A DNA stretch of 64,000 nucleotides from Streptomyces sp. NRRL F-5630 (GCF_000719475.1 NZ_JOGO01000003.1:124001-188000), one strand, 5' to 3'. Positions 1 to 8,829 are shown, counted from the first letter of the stretch. The notes: generated from the letters alone by a model not told the origin. Made by a program: numbers and translations.

Positions 1-628
1 CCTCGGCGGTACGGGGCACGTCGAGCCGTCCCGCACCGCCCACGACCTCGCCGCCCGCCGCGACCTGGAGCCGCGTCGCCCAGCCGTCCGTGGGCAGTCC
101 GCCTACCTCCGGATCGGCACGCACCACCCGGCTCGCGCCGCGTACGCCGTCGCCCCGGACCTCCGCGCCCGAGAGCCCCAGAGCCGCGAGCACCGGTCGC
201 GCGGCCTTCCGCGCCTCGGCCTCGCCGGGCACGGAACACCCCTTCTCCCGGGCGCACTTGTCGTCCTCGGCCACGTAGCTCCACACACCGGGCGCCTGGC
301 GGGCGACGGTCAGTCCCTCGCCCCGCCACTCGCCCCCCTCGGCGCGCACGCCCCCCGGGACCCCGAGCGCCCGGGCCAGCCGCTCCGCCGCGTCCCGCGA
401 GACGCTCCCGCGGACCCCGTAGACCCCCGCCTTCTCCGGCCCCTTCGGCAACGCGTCCTCCGCCCGGTACCGCACCCCGCGAGGGTCCGGCTCCCCGGGC
501 GCTATCCCGGGCGGCGACTCACTCGCGGCCACGTTCCCCGCGGGCGCCGCGTCCCCGCCCCCGCCGCACCCCGCGACGAGCAGTCCCAGCCCGGCGACCC
601 CCGCGAAGACCCGCATTTTCATGCTCAT
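1..628 (-). CDS. putative secreted lipoprotein, C-terminal end cut by window edge
   Basis: An open frame on the minus strand runs from ATG at 628 to the window start without a stop (209 residues visible). The N-terminus (MSMKMRVFAGVAGLGLLVAGC) is a lipoprotein signal with lipobox VAGC followed by a Gly-rich linker, so the product should be anchored outside the membrane. A GGAG five bases before ATG 628 favours that start over the in-frame ATGs at 622 and 616. The body is Gly/Ala/Glu/Arg-rich with a Cys pair in the middle (KCAREKGC). I do not recognise a family. The missing C-terminus lies outside the window. Confidence 0.75.
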   Translation of the reverse strand, partial: MSMKMRVFAGVAGLGLLVAGCGGGGDAAPAGNVAASESPPGIAPGEPDPRGVRYRAEDALPKGPEKAGVYGVRGSVSRDAAERLARALGVPGGVRAEGGEWRGEGLTVARQAPGVWSYVAEDDKCAREKGCSVPGEAEARKAARPVLAALGLSGAEVRGDGVRGASRVVRADPEVGGLPTDGWATRLQVAAGGEVVGGAGRLDVPRTAE

Positions 629-850
629 GCCAACTCCACTCCTTCGCTGACGAGACGAAGTTCTGACGCCACACCACCCCGTCCGGTTCCACGCCGCGCA
701 CCCCCCGCGCCCGGCCCGCGTCCGGCACGCGGGCCCTCCCGCGCTTGAGGGGCGGGCCCCGGGGGCAGAGCCCCTGAGGCCCACCCGGCGCGGGGCCCGC
801 CCCCGCCGGATACCGTGAACCCGTCCATCCCGCCCCCACCAGGAGTGCCC

Positions 851-1828
851 GTGCGGATCGCAGTCACCGGCTCCATCGCCACCGACCACCTCATGACCTT
901 CCCCGGCCGTTTCGCCGACCAGCTCGTCGCCGACCAGCTGCACACGGTCTCCCTCTCCTTCCTCGTCGACAACCTCGACGTCCGGCGCGGCGGGGTCGGC
1001 GCCAACATCGCCTTCGGCATGGGCCAGCTCGGCACCTCGCCGATCCTCGTGGGCGCGGCGGGCCCCGACTTCGACGAGTACCGCGCCTGGCTCGACCGCC
1101 ACGGCGTGGACACCGCCTCGGTGCGGATCTCCGAGGTCCTGCACACCGCCCGCTTCGTCTGCACGACGGACGCCGACCACAACCAGATCGGCTCCTTCTA
1201 CACGGGCGCGATGAGCGAGGCCCGCCTCATCGAGCTCCAAGCCGTCGCCGAGCGCGTCGGCGGTCTCGATCTCGTCACGATCGGCGCCGACGACCCCGAG
1301 GCGATGCTCCGTCACACCGAGGAGTGCCGCAGCCGGGGCATTCCCTTCGCCGCCGACTTCTCGCAGCAGATCGCGCGCATGGAGGGCGAGGAGATCCGCA
1401 CGCTCCTCGACGGCGCCACGTACCTCTTCTCGAACGAGTACGAGAAGGGCCTCATCGAGTCGAAGACCGGCTGGACGGACGCCGAGATCCTCGGGCGCGT
1501 CGGCCACCGCGTCACGACGCTCGGCGCCGACGGCGTACGGATCGAGCGGGTGGGCGAGGAGACCATCGAGGTCGGCGTTCCCGAGGAGCGGCGCAAGGCG
1601 GACCCGACGGGCGTCGGCGACGCGTTCCGGGCCGGGTTCCTCTCGGGGCTCGCCTGGGGCGTGAGTCTGGAGCGCGCGGCGCAGGTCGGCTGCATGCTCG
1701 CGACGCTCGTCATCGAGACGGTGGGGACGCAGGAGTACCAGCTGGAGCGGACGCACTTCATGGACCGCTTCACCAAGCAGTACGGCAACGAGGCCGGGGA
1801 CGAAGTGCGGGCGCACCTCCCGGGCTGA
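851..1828 (+). CDS. adoK: adenosine kinase (PfkB family, mycobacterial AdoK type)
   Basis: A 325-residue PfkB-fold sugar kinase predicted to phosphorylate adenosine to AMP in purine salvage. The PfkB signature DPTGVGDAF lies near residues 251-259, with D257 as the expected catalytic base and the GVGD anion hole. The N-terminal IAVTGSIATDHLMTFPGRF and HTARFVCTTD segments resemble M. tuberculosis AdoK (Rv2202c), which also lies near ctaC and qcrCAB. GTG at 851 is chosen because AGGAG (841-845) stands five bases upstream; an in-frame ATG at 815 lacks this signal. Assignment to adenosine rather than another ribonucleoside or sugar rests on resemblance to AdoK. Confidence 0.85.
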   Translation: MRIAVTGSIATDHLMTFPGRFADQLVADQLHTVSLSFLVDNLDVRRGGVGANIAFGMGQLGTSPILVGAAGPDFDEYRAWLDRHGVDTASVRISEVLHTARFVCTTDADHNQIGSFYTGAMSEARLIELQAVAERVGGLDLVTIGADDPEAMLRHTEECRSRGIPFAADFSQQIARMEGEEIRTLLDGATYLFSNEYEKGLIESKTGWTDAEILGRVGHRVTTLGADGVRIERVGEETIEVGVPEERRKADPTGVGDAFRAGFLSGLAWGVSLERAAQVGCMLATLVIETVGTQEYQLERTHFMDRFTKQYGNEAGDEVRAHLPG

Positions 1829-1899
1829 GCCCGGGCGCGGGGTCCGCGGGGCTCCGCCCGCGCTCCTGGCTCGCCGGACGGGCGTGTCCCCCGGACTGC

Positions 1900-3300
1900 T
1901 CAGCTCGTCCTGCGCACCGTGTACGCCGTGCCCTCGCGGCCCACGTACTCCTGGTCCCGCATCTCGCACCACGCCGGGATGTCCAGGGCCGCCGCCTCGT
2001 CGTCCGAGAGGACGGTGACGGTGGCGCCCAGCGGGACGCGCGGGAACACCTTCGCGAGTTCGATGACCGGGACCGGACAGCGCTTCCCCAGGGCGTCGAC
2101 GAGGAGCGGCCCGGGGGAGGGCGCGGCGGGCGGCTCCTCTTCCCTCGGGGCGGTGGGCGGCTCCTCCTCGCTCGGGGCGCCGAGCTGCTCCCGTACCCCC
2201 GCGACCGCCCCCGGCAGGATGTCCAGGAAGCGGTCCACGTCCTCCGCGCGCACGTCCAGGGGGAGCGAGACGCGTACGTTGCCCTCGCTCAGGACCCCCA
2301 TCGCGCGCAGGACGTGGCTCGGCGTCAGTGCCGAACTCGTGCAGGACGAACCGGACGATACGGAGAAACCGGCCCGGTCCAGGGCGCCGAGCAGGCTCTC
2401 GCCGTCCACGTACAGGCAGGAGAAGGTGAGCAGGTGCGGCAGCCGCCGCTCCGGATCGCCCACCACCTCCGTACGCGGCACGAGCCGCGGCACCCGCTCC
2501 CGCAGCCGCTCCGTCAGCGCGCGCAGTTCCCCGGCGCGCGCCTCCGCGTCGGCGCGCGCCGCGCGCAGCGAGGCCGCCGCCGCGACGATCGCGGGCAGGT
2601 TCTCGAAGCCGGGAGACCGACCGTTCTCCCTCTCGTCGGCGGGCCCGGCCGGGGCGAAGCGCGTGCCCTTGCGCACCACGAGCAGTCCGACCCCCGCCGG
2701 ACCGCCCCACTTGTGCGCGCTCGCGGCGAGCAGCGACCAGTCGCCCTCCACGGGTCCCCACAGCAAGGACTGCGCCGCGTCCACCAGCAGCGGCACCCCG
2801 GCGGCGCGGCACGCCTCGGCCACCTCGGCGACCGGCTGCACCGTCCCCACCTCGTGGTTCGCCGACTGGAGCGCGGCGAGCGCGGTATCGGCACGGAGCG
2901 CCGCCGCGTACGTGCCCGGATCGACCGCGCCCGCACGGGACACCCCGACCTCCGTCACCTCACCGCCCGTACGCGTGTGCGCCTCGGCCGCGTGCAGGAC
3001 GGAGGAGTGCTCGACCGCCGAGACCACGAGGTGCCCGCCCACGCGCCGCCGCCCCGCGAGCGCCCCGGCGAGGCCGGCGTGGACCGCGCGGGTGCCCGAG
3101 GGCGTGAAGACGAGTTCGTCCGGGCGGCAGCCGACCGCCTCGGCCGCCGCCTCGCGGGCCGCGTCCAGGAGCAGCCGCGCCCGGCGGCCCTCGCGGTAGA
3201 GGCGGGCCGGATCGGCCCAGCCCTCGTCGAGGGCCGCGAGCAGCGCCTGCCGGGCGACCGGATGGAGCGGGGCGGCCGAGGCCACGTCGAAGTACGGCAC
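1900..3300 (-). CDS. cysteine desulfurase fused to TusA-type sulfur carrier
   Basis: A 466-residue two-domain protein. Residues 1 to about 380 are a class V, PLP-dependent cysteine desulfurase: the Schiff-base lysine is in SAHKWGGPAG (K197) and the mobile catalytic cysteine in SSGSSCTSS (C320). A Glu/Pro-rich linker with a repeated EEEPP motif leads to a TusA/SirA domain starting at LLVDALGKRCPVPVIEL, whose CPxP cysteine (C408) would accept the persulfide. Donor and acceptor are thus in one chain, so it probably supplies sulfur for tRNA thiolation or cofactor synthesis; the end product is unknown. Start GTG 3300 opens with VPYFDVASAAPLHP, the usual N-terminus; no strong ribosome site is visible. 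Longer open frame upstream is noise. Confidence 0.85.
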   Translation of the reverse strand: MPYFDVASAAPLHPVARQALLAALDEGWADPARLYREGRRARLLLDAAREAAAEAVGCRPDELVFTPSGTRAVHAGLAGALAGRRRVGGHLVVSAVEHSSVLHAAEAHTRTGGEVTEVGVSRAGAVDPGTYAAALRADTALAALQSANHEVGTVQPVAEVAEACRAAGVPLLVDAAQSLLWGPVEGDWSLLAASAHKWGGPAGVGLLVVRKGTRFAPAGPADERENGRSPGFENLPAIVAAAASLRAARADAEARAGELRALTERLRERVPRLVPRTEVVGDPERRLPHLLTFSCLYVDGESLLGALDRAGFSVSSGSSCTSSALTPSHVLRAMGVLSEGNVRVSLPLDVRAEDVDRFLDILPGAVAGVREQLGAPSEEEPPTAPREEEPPAAPSPGPLLVDALGKRCPVPVIELAKVFPRVPLGATVTVLSDDEAAALDIPAWCEMRDQEYVGREGTAYTVRRTS

Positions 3301-3823
3301 GGGCCCAAAGTAACCCCGGCCCACCGGTGCCTCCGCCCCTGCCCCACCCGGCGGCGGGCCCCTCCGCCGCCCCGTGCCCACCGTGCACCGGCGGCTCCCG
3401 CACGCGAGAGACACCTTGCCCTCCCGCGCGAGCGGCGCCCTCCGTCTCCCGCCGAGCACCCGGCCGCCCCCCGAGAGGCACGACCACCAGACCGCCCGCC
3501 CCCCTGCCCTCCGCGCCCCCGCCCCGTCGCGACACGCCCGGGCCCCCGCTCCTCCCTCGCGGCGCGCTCGTCCGTGCCCCGGCCCGACACGCCGGGCCCC
3601 GCCCGGGAGAAGGGGCGTCAGATGGCCTGCGCGAGGGGCGATTCCACCCCTTCGGGGAGTGGTGCGGCGCGTTGGGGACCCTCCCCGCGCGACCCCAAAT
3701 TGAGTCCAGTAGGGTTTGGTCCGCATAAACATCCAAACCCTGCCCGCCGCGGGGGCACGGCGACCGACCAGCGTGAAGGCCGCGTACGCCTCGGCGCGGG
3801 CGAGACTCTCGGGAAGGCGCTAC
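3301..3823. other. intergenic region between desulfurase and ctaC
   Basis: This divergent 523-base gap should hold promoters for both flanking genes. I see no gene in it. At 3644-3662 there is a short hairpin with a TTCG tetraloop (CCACCCC/GGGaGTGG). At 3711-3741 there is a perfect inverted repeat, listed separately. TTGAGT at 3700-3705 and CATAAA at 3724-3729, 18 bases apart, form a weak candidate ctaC promoter. GTG starts in other frames here lack codon-position bias and were not called. Confidence 0.5.
3711..3741 (+). promoter_or_regulatory. perfect 9-bp inverted repeat upstream of ctaC
   Basis: AGGGTTTGG (3711-3719) and CCAAACCCT (3733-3741) are exact reverse complements separated by 13 bases, about 80 bases before the ctaC start. 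The repeat brackets the candidate -10 element CATAAA, the position of a classical operator, though it could also form an RNA stem. It does not resemble the Rex operator or an iron box. Its regulator is unknown. Confidence 0.45.
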
Positions 3824-4789
3824 GTGAGTCCCAACGGCTCCGACCGCTCGTCGCGGCGCCCGATGCGGCGGAAGCTGCCGCAGGTGCTGACTGCGGGCCT
3901 GATCCTGGTAACCGCTACCGGTTGCTCATACAAGGACTTCCCCCGCCTTGGTATGCCCACCCCCACCACGGAGGAGGCGCCGCGCATCCTCTCGCTGTGG
4001 CAGGGCTCCTGGGCGGCGGCCCTCGCCGTGGGTGTCCTCGTCTGGGGGCTGATCCTGTGGAGCGCGTTCTTCCACAGGCGCAGCCGCCACAAGATCGAGG
4101 TACCCCGGCAGACCCGGTACAACATGCCTCTTGAGACGTTGTACACGGTGGTACCTCTGCTGATCGTCTCGGTCCTCTTCTACTTCGTCGCGCGCGACGA
4201 GTCGAAGCTGATGGACCTCTCGGACAAGCCGACCCACACGGTGAACGTGGTCGGCTACCAGTGGAGCTGGGGCTTCAACTACATCGAGAACGTCGACGGG
4301 GACGAGTCCACCGGCGACGCCGCGAAGTCCAAGGAACTCAAGGCGATCCCGGACCGTTTCGCCGCGGACTTCCCCAAGGGCGCCGAAGGCGTCCACGTCG
4401 CCGGCACCCCGGCCGACAGGAACCCCCAGACCGGGAACCCGGGTCCGACCCTGTGGCTCCCCAAGGGCGAGAAGGTCCGCTTCGTCCTGACCTCGCGTGA
4501 CGTCATCCACTCCTTCTGGGTGGTCCCCTTCCTCATGAAGCAGGACGTCATCCCGGGTCACACCAACGCCTTCGAGGTGACCCCCAACAAGGAGGGCACC
4601 TTCCTGGGCAAGTGCGCCGAACTCTGCGGCGTCGACCACTCCCGGATGCTCTTCAACGTCAAGGTCGTCTCCCCCGAGCGCTACGAGGCCCACCTCAAGC
4701 AGCTCGCGAAGGACGGCCAGACCGGTTACATCCCGGCCGGTATCGAGCAGTCGGGCCACGAGAAGAACCGGGAGACGAAGAACCTGTGA
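3824..4789 (+). CDS. ctaC: cytochrome c oxidase subunit II (lipoprotein)
   Basis: A 321-residue subunit II of the aa3-type terminal oxidase. It accepts electrons from the cytochrome c domains of the bc1 complex and passes them from CuA to subunit I. A lipoprotein signal ending VTATGC is followed by two transmembrane hairpin helices and the cupredoxin domain. The CuA ligands are intact in [14 protein letters not shown] (C264, E266, C268, H272, M275), with the upstream His in [11 protein letters not shown]. Start GTG 3824 is preceded by GGGAAGG six bases away; the frame stays open upstream to 3716 but lacks a ribosome site. The stop overlaps the ctaD start as GTGA, so ctaC-ctaD-ctaF form an operon. 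Confidence 0.95.
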   Translation: MSPNGSDRSSRRPMRRKLPQVLTAGLILVTATGCSYKDFPRLGMPTPTTEEAPRILSLWQGSWAAALAVGVLVWGLILWSAFFHRRSRHKIEVPRQTRYNMPLETLYTVVPLLIVSVLFYFVARDESKLMDLSDKPTHTVNVVGYQWSWGFNYIENVDGDESTGDAAKSKELKAIPDRFAADFPKGAEGVHVAGTPADRNPQTGNPGPTLWLPKGEKVRFVLTSRDVIHSFWVVPFLMKQDVIPGHTNAFEVTPNKEGTFLGKCAELCGVDHSRMLFNVKVVSPERYEAHLKQLAKDGQTGYIPAGIEQSGHEKNRETKNL

Positions 4790-6225
4790 GTATCGACAAC
4801 GACCCTCAGAGGGTCGCGACCGCGGAAGGGACGCTCGTCTCCGAGCCCCCGGTCCGCCGCCGTGAACCCGGAAACGTCGTGGTGAAGTGGCTGACCACCA
4901 CCGACCACAAGACGATCGGCTCGCTCTACCTGATCACCTCGTTCGTCTTCTTCTGCATCGGCGGTGTGCTCGCGCTCATCATGCGCGCCGAGCTCGCCAG
5001 GCCCGGTAACCAGCTGATCTCGAACGAGCAGTTCAACCAGGCGTTCACGATGCACGGCACGATCATGCTGCTGATGTTCGCGACGCCGCTGTTCTCCGGT
5101 TTCGCCAACTGGATCATGCCGCTCCAGATCGGTGCCCCCGATGTGGCCTTCCCGCGGCTGAACATGTTCGCGTACTGGCTGTACCTCTTCGGCTCGGTCA
5201 TCGCGGTGGGCGGCTTCGTCACCCCGCAAGGCGCGGCCGACTTCGGCTGGTTCGCCTACTCGCCGCTCTCGGACGCCGTCCGCTCCCCGGGCGTCGGCGC
5301 CGACATGTGGATTCTCGGCCTGGCCTTCTCCGGCTTCGGCACGATCCTCGGCTCGGTCAACTTCATCACCACGATCATCTGCATGCGCGCGCCCGGCATG
5401 ACGATGTTCCGCATGCCGATCTTCACCTGGAACGTGCTGCTCACCGGTGTGCTGGTGCTGCTCGCCTTCCCGGTGCTCGCCGCGGCGCTCTTCGCGCTGG
5501 AGGCCGACCGGAAATTCGGGGCGCATGTCTTCGACGCGACAAACGGCGGGGCACTGCTCTGGCAACACCTCTTCTGGTTCTTCGGCCATCCAGAGGTGTA
5601 CATCATCGCGTTGCCGTTCTTCGGCATCATTTCCGAGGTCATTCCGGTCTTCTCGCGCAAGCCGATCTTCGGCTACGTGGGCCTCATCGGCGCGACCATC
5701 GCCATCGCCGGTCTCTCGGTGACGGTGTGGGCGCACCACATGTACGTGACCGGCGGGGTGCTCCTCCCGTTCTTCTCCTTCATGACGTTCCTGATCGCCG
5801 TGCCGACCGGCGTGAAGTTCTTCAACTGGATCGGAACGATGTGGAAGGGCTCCCTGTCCTTCGAGACCCCGATGCTCTGGTCGATCGGCTTCCTGATCAC
5901 CTTCACCTTCGGCGGTCTCACCGGCGTGATCCTCGCGGCCCCGCCGCTGGACTTCCACGTCTCGGACTCGTACTTCGTCGTCGCGCACTTCCACTACGTG
6001 GTCTTCGGCACCGTCGTCTTCGCGATGTTCGCCGGATTCCACTTCTGGTGGCCGAAGTTCACCGGCAAGATGCTCGACGAGCGGCTCGGGAAGATCACCT
6101 TCTGGACCCTCTTCGTCGGCTTCCACGGCACCTTCCCCGTGGGGCTTCGGCCGCTCCCTGGAGTGGGCGACCTCCTGCCCGCCGCCGCGGCACAACTTCA
6201 CCTCGCTGCCCCGTATCCGCAGTGA
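4786..6225 (+). CDS. ctaD: cytochrome c oxidase subunit I, truncated by internal deletion and frameshift
   Basis: Subunit I carries heme a, heme a3 and CuB and reduces oxygen while pumping protons. The reading frame is typical from VSIDNDPQ through [22 protein letters not shown] (CuB His and cross-linked Tyr), VWAHHMYV and [11 protein letters not shown], so all metal ligands are present. At FHGTF (codon ending 6135) the expected continuation is lost and the frame reads an unrelated proline- and leucine-rich tail to a stop at 6223-6225. The predicted 479-residue product lacks the end of helix XI, helix XII and the usual C-terminal tail; Streptomyces CtaD is about 575-580 residues. The lost tail is found out of frame just downstream (6137-6334). 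Either a real mutation or an assembly error. Confidence 0.85.
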   Translation: MSIDNDPQRVATAEGTLVSEPPVRRREPGNVVVKWLTTTDHKTIGSLYLITSFVFFCIGGVLALIMRAELARPGNQLISNEQFNQAFTMHGTIMLLMFATPLFSGFANWIMPLQIGAPDVAFPRLNMFAYWLYLFGSVIAVGGFVTPQGAADFGWFAYSPLSDAVRSPGVGADMWILGLAFSGFGTILGSVNFITTIICMRAPGMTMFRMPIFTWNVLLTGVLVLLAFPVLAAALFALEADRKFGAHVFDATNGGALLWQHLFWFFGHPEVYIIALPFFGIISEVIPVFSRKPIFGYVGLIGATIAIAGLSVTVWAHHMYVTGGVLLPFFSFMTFLIAVPTGVKFFNWIGTMWKGSLSFETPMLWSIGFLITFTFGGLTGVILAAPPLDFHVSDSYFVVAHFHYVVFGTVVFAMFAGFHFWWPKFTGKMLDERLGKITFWTLFVGFHGTFPVGLRPLPGVGDLLPAAAAQLHLAAPYPQ

Positions 6226-6334
6226 ATCCCCGGCCTTCGACCTCCACCACCCGGAGATCGCGGCCCTCGACCAGCTGGAGAACGGCGACCAGCGCGACAC
6301 CGCGCTCGTCGGCGGCAAGGAGGTCGGACGGTGA
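6137..6334 (+). pseudogene. ctaD: out-of-frame 3' remnant of ctaD
   Basis: Read from CCG at 6137, one base out of the upstream ctaD frame, this segment gives [20 protein letters not shown] and continues through the normal CtaD C-terminus ([20 protein letters not shown]) to GGKEVGR and a TGA at 6332-6334. That stop overlaps the ctaF GTG as GTGA, the native arrangement. The break therefore lies between 6135 and 6137, and in relatives about 63 codons separate the two halves. This implies loss of roughly 188 bases, not a multiple of three. Confidence 0.85.
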
Positions 6335-6729
6335 AGGTCCAGGGCAAGATGTTCATCTGGCTGAGCGTCTTCGTCCTCGCCATGGCGGTCGTCTATGGCG
6401 TGTGGTCGAAGGAGCCGGCCGGTACCACGGCGCTCTTCCTCGCCTTCGGGCTCTGCATCATGATCGGTTACTACCTGGCGTTCACCGCCCGGCGGATCGA
6501 TGCGGGCGCGCAGGACAACAAGGAGGCCGACGTCGCGGACGACGCCGGCGAGGTGGGCTTCTTCAGCCCGCACAGCTGGCAGCCGCTCGCCCTCGGCGTC
6601 GGCGGCGCGCTGGCCTTCCTCTCCGTGGCCATCGGCTGGTGGCTGCTCTACTTCTCGACCCCGATCGTGCTGATCGGCCTCTTCGGCTGGGTCTTCGAGT
6701 ACTACCGCGGAGAGAACCAGAACCAGTAG
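6331..6729 (+). CDS. ctaF: cytochrome c oxidase subunit IV (actinobacterial)
   Basis: A 132-residue small subunit of the actinobacterial aa3 oxidase, needed for a stable complex but carrying no redox centre. Two N-terminal helices ([19 protein letters not shown] and the following [18 protein letters not shown]) and a pair near residues 80-125 fit the family, which ends in a short [14 protein letters not shown] tail. GTG 6331 overlaps the stop of the ctaD remnant by four bases, so translation would normally be coupled to ctaD. With ctaD truncated at 6225 that coupling would be lost unless ribosomes reinitiate. A long terminator follows. Confidence 0.9.
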   Translation: MKVQGKMFIWLSVFVLAMAVVYGVWSKEPAGTTALFLAFGLCIMIGYYLAFTARRIDAGAQDNKEADVADDAGEVGFFSPHSWQPLALGVGGALAFLSVAIGWWLLYFSTPIVLIGLFGWVFEYYRGENQNQ

Positions 6730-6744
6730 CACATGCCGTGCCAG

Positions 6745-6788
6745 GAGGGGCCAGGACACACCGTGCGGTGGGTCCTGGCCCCTCTTTT
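6745..6788 (+). terminator. terminator of the ctaC-ctaD-ctaF operon
   Basis: A perfect 13-bp stem (GAGGGGCCAGGAC at 6745-6757 with its complement at 6772-6784) is followed by TTTT. The 14-base loop contains its own 5-bp CACCG/CGGTG hairpin. The strength and the T run make this a convincing intrinsic terminator 15 bases past ctaF. Confidence 0.9.
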
Positions 6789-6860
6789 CGCGCCCCGCCG
6801 GGCCACCCGAACAGCTCAGCCGACCGCGCTGAACGGGCGTCGGCTTCGTACGTTGAGGCC

Positions 6861-8120
6861 ATGAGCCACACACCGCGAACCCGTACGGTACTGAGCTGCA
6901 CTGTGCTGGTGGCCGCTCTTGGAGCCGGCCTCTCGGCCTGCGGCGGCGACGCCCGTGGAAACTCGTTGACCGCCCGGCCGTACGACGCTGCGGGGCAGGT
7001 CACCTTCAACGCGGCGGGCGCCGAACGCGTCGACCCGGACAAGCCGCTGGAGGTGACCAGCAAGGGCAAGGACAGCCGGATCACCGACGTCACGGCCACC
7101 GACGGCCTCGGCCGCCAGGTCGCGGGGGCCCTCTCCGCCGACGGAACCCGCTGGCACTCGACAGGCCCCCTCGCCGCCGCCGCCGACTACACGGTGCGCG
7201 TTGCCACCGAGAACAGCGACGGCGCGCCCGGAGTGAAGACCCTCCGCTTCCACACCGCGGACGCGGGCAAGAACCGCCTCAAGGTGACCTTCGGCCCCAA
7301 GGCCGGCACCTACGGGGTCGGCCAGCCGATCACCGCCGAGCTGAGCGCCCCGGTCAAGGACAAGGCGGCCCGCGCCGTCGTCGAACGCTCCCTCAAGGTC
7401 CGGTCCTCGCAGGACGTCGAGGGCGCCTGGTACTGGGTCGACTCCAAGGAACTCCACTACCGGCCGCGTACCTACTGGCCCGCGCACTCCAAGGTGGACG
7501 TGAGCGCCAACCTCAACGGCGTCAAGGTCACAGACACCCTGCGCGGCGCGGACGCGAAGCCGCTCTCCCTCACCTTCGGCGACCGCGTCGAGGCGCTCGT
7601 CGACTCCGCCAGCCACCACATGACGGTCCGCAAGAACGGCAAGGAGATAAAAACCTTGCCGGTGACCACCGGCAAGCCGGGCTTCTCGACCCGCAACGGG
7701 ACCAAGGTGATCCTGGGCAAGGAGTCCTTCGTCCGGATGCGCAGCGGCAGCGTCGGCATCGCCGCGGGCAGCTCGGAGTCCTACGACCTCCCCGTCTACT
7801 GGGCCACGCGGGTGACCTGGAGCGGTGAATACGTGCACGCCGCGCCGTGGTCGGTCGGCTCGCAGGGCTCCGCGAACACGAGCCACGGGTGCGTGGGCAT
7901 GAGCACGGAGAACGCGCACTGGTTCTTCGACACCGTGCGGGAGGGGGACATCGTGCGCGTCGTCAACAGCGACGGGGACGAGATGGCCCCCTTCGGGAAC
8001 GGCTTCGGGGACTGGAACCTGAGCTGGACCAAGTGGGGGGAGGGCAGCGCGGTGACCGGGAGCGGGCACAACACGGCTCCCGGCGGGGTGGAGCAGGCGC
8101 GGCTCAGGCCGCAGCTGTAA
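6861..8120 (+). CDS. L,D-transpeptidase lipoprotein (LdtMt2-like, Ig domain plus YkuD)
   Basis: A 419-residue lipoprotein expected to make 3-3 cross-links in peptidoglycan outside the membrane. The signal peptide ends in lipobox LSAC (Cys near residue 30). Immunoglobulin-like domains occupy about residues 60-270 and a YkuD catalytic domain residues 275-400. The catalytic motif SHGCVGMS holds H342 and C344, after the conserved upstream His in EYVHAAPWS. Start ATG 6861 has no clear ribosome site, but TACGTT at 6849-6854 just upstream would fit a near-leaderless transcript. It lies alone between the two halves of the respiratory gene set and is closed by its own terminator. Confidence 0.92.
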   Translation: MSHTPRTRTVLSCTVLVAALGAGLSACGGDARGNSLTARPYDAAGQVTFNAAGAERVDPDKPLEVTSKGKDSRITDVTATDGLGRQVAGALSADGTRWHSTGPLAAAADYTVRVATENSDGAPGVKTLRFHTADAGKNRLKVTFGPKAGTYGVGQPITAELSAPVKDKAARAVVERSLKVRSSQDVEGAWYWVDSKELHYRPRTYWPAHSKVDVSANLNGVKVTDTLRGADAKPLSLTFGDRVEALVDSASHHMTVRKNGKEIKTLPVTTGKPGFSTRNGTKVILGKESFVRMRSGSVGIAAGSSESYDLPVYWATRVTWSGEYVHAAPWSVGSQGSANTSHGCVGMSTENAHWFFDTVREGDIVRVVNSDGDEMAPFGNGFGDWNLSWTKWGEGSAVTGSGHNTAPGGVEQARLRPQL

Positions 8121-8143
8121 CCACCCGGGGGAGTGAACGCCCG

Positions 8144-8180
8144 AGGCCCTCCCCGCGCCGTCCAGGCGCGGGGAGGGCCT
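8144..8180 (+). terminator. terminator after the L,D-transpeptidase gene
   Basis: A perfect 16-bp stem (AGGCCCTCCCCGCGCC, 8144-8159, with complement 8165-8180) with a 5-base loop, 24 bases past the stop. The downstream gene is convergent, so it may act on both strands; no long T run follows. Confidence 0.85.
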
Positions 8181-8260
8181 TCGCGTGGGGTTCCTACGGG
8201 GGCCTGGTCCGGCGGCGGGGCCCCGTCCCGCGCTCCCGCCGCCTCACACCCCGGGGAGGC

Positions 8261-8665
8261 TCAGGTGTGCGCCAGGCGGGACTTCTCCCGCAGCAGCCCC
8301 GCCAGGGCCCCCGCGAACTCCACCGGGTCCACCGGGAGGGTGACGGCGGCGTCGGCGCGGCTCCAGGTGGCGAGCCAGGCGTCCTGGGGGCGGCCCATCA
8401 GGAGGAGCACAGGGGGGCAGCGGAAGATCTCGTCCTTGATCTGGCGGCAGACGCCCATGCCGCCTGCCGGGGCCGTCTCGCCGTCCAGGACGCAGACGTC
8501 GATGCCGCCGCGCTCCAGCTCCTTCAGCACGGCGGGGAGCGTCGCGCACTCCACGAACTGCACCTCGGGAGCGTCGGGGGCGGGCCTGTGACCGGTGGCG
8601 AGCCTGACCTGGGTGCGGGTTTCGGCGTTGTCGCTGTAGATCAGCACGGTGGCGATCGGCTGCAT
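8261..8665 (-). CDS. stand-alone receiver-like protein
   Basis: A 134-residue protein with the alpha/beta pattern of a response-regulator receiver domain and no output domain. The strand-3 region (VCVLDGETAPAGGMGVC) keeps an Asp at the phospho-acceptor position and the downstream Gly-Gly. The N-terminal acidic pair is reduced to YSDN and the conserved Lys near the C-terminus is replaced (LPVDP instead of LKP), so phosphorylation may be impaired. Start ATG 8665 has GGAGGAG just upstream. It diverges from ctaE and a homologue occupies the same place in other Streptomyces, which hints at a link to respiration, but no function is known to me. Confidence 0.75.
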   Translation of the reverse strand: MQPIATVLIYSDNAETRTQVRLATGHRPAPDAPEVQFVECATLPAVLKELERGGIDVCVLDGETAPAGGMGVCRQIKDEIFRCPPVLLLMGRPQDAWLATWSRADAAVTLPVDPVEFAGALAGLLREKSRLAHT

Positions 8666-8829
8666 TTCTCCTCCTGGCCTCGGGTGTGACCGGGTCCCCG
8701 GTGGGCCGGATGCTACTCCGTCCGACTGCCCGTCAACACCGCTGCGAACAGCTCAACCCTGGGCCGTTCGGCCCCGGCCGAGGGGGCGGACACACCGAAC
8801 GGCACCCCCGGGAGTGAGGGCGGGATAAG

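Noticed and set aside
3326..3728. Small coding frames in the ctaC upstream region
   Set aside because: They are Arg/Pro/Ala-rich, lack ribosome sites and show no third-position bias different from the other frames.
3301..3732. Extending the desulfurase-TusA gene upstream to 3732
   Set aside because: The conserved N-terminus begins at GTG 3300. The extra residues are low-complexity, and the extension would cover the promoter region of ctaC.
3711..3741. Rex operator at ctaC
   Set aside because: The Streptomyces Rex site is TGTGAACGCGTTCACA-like; the inverted repeat here shares neither sequence nor spacing.
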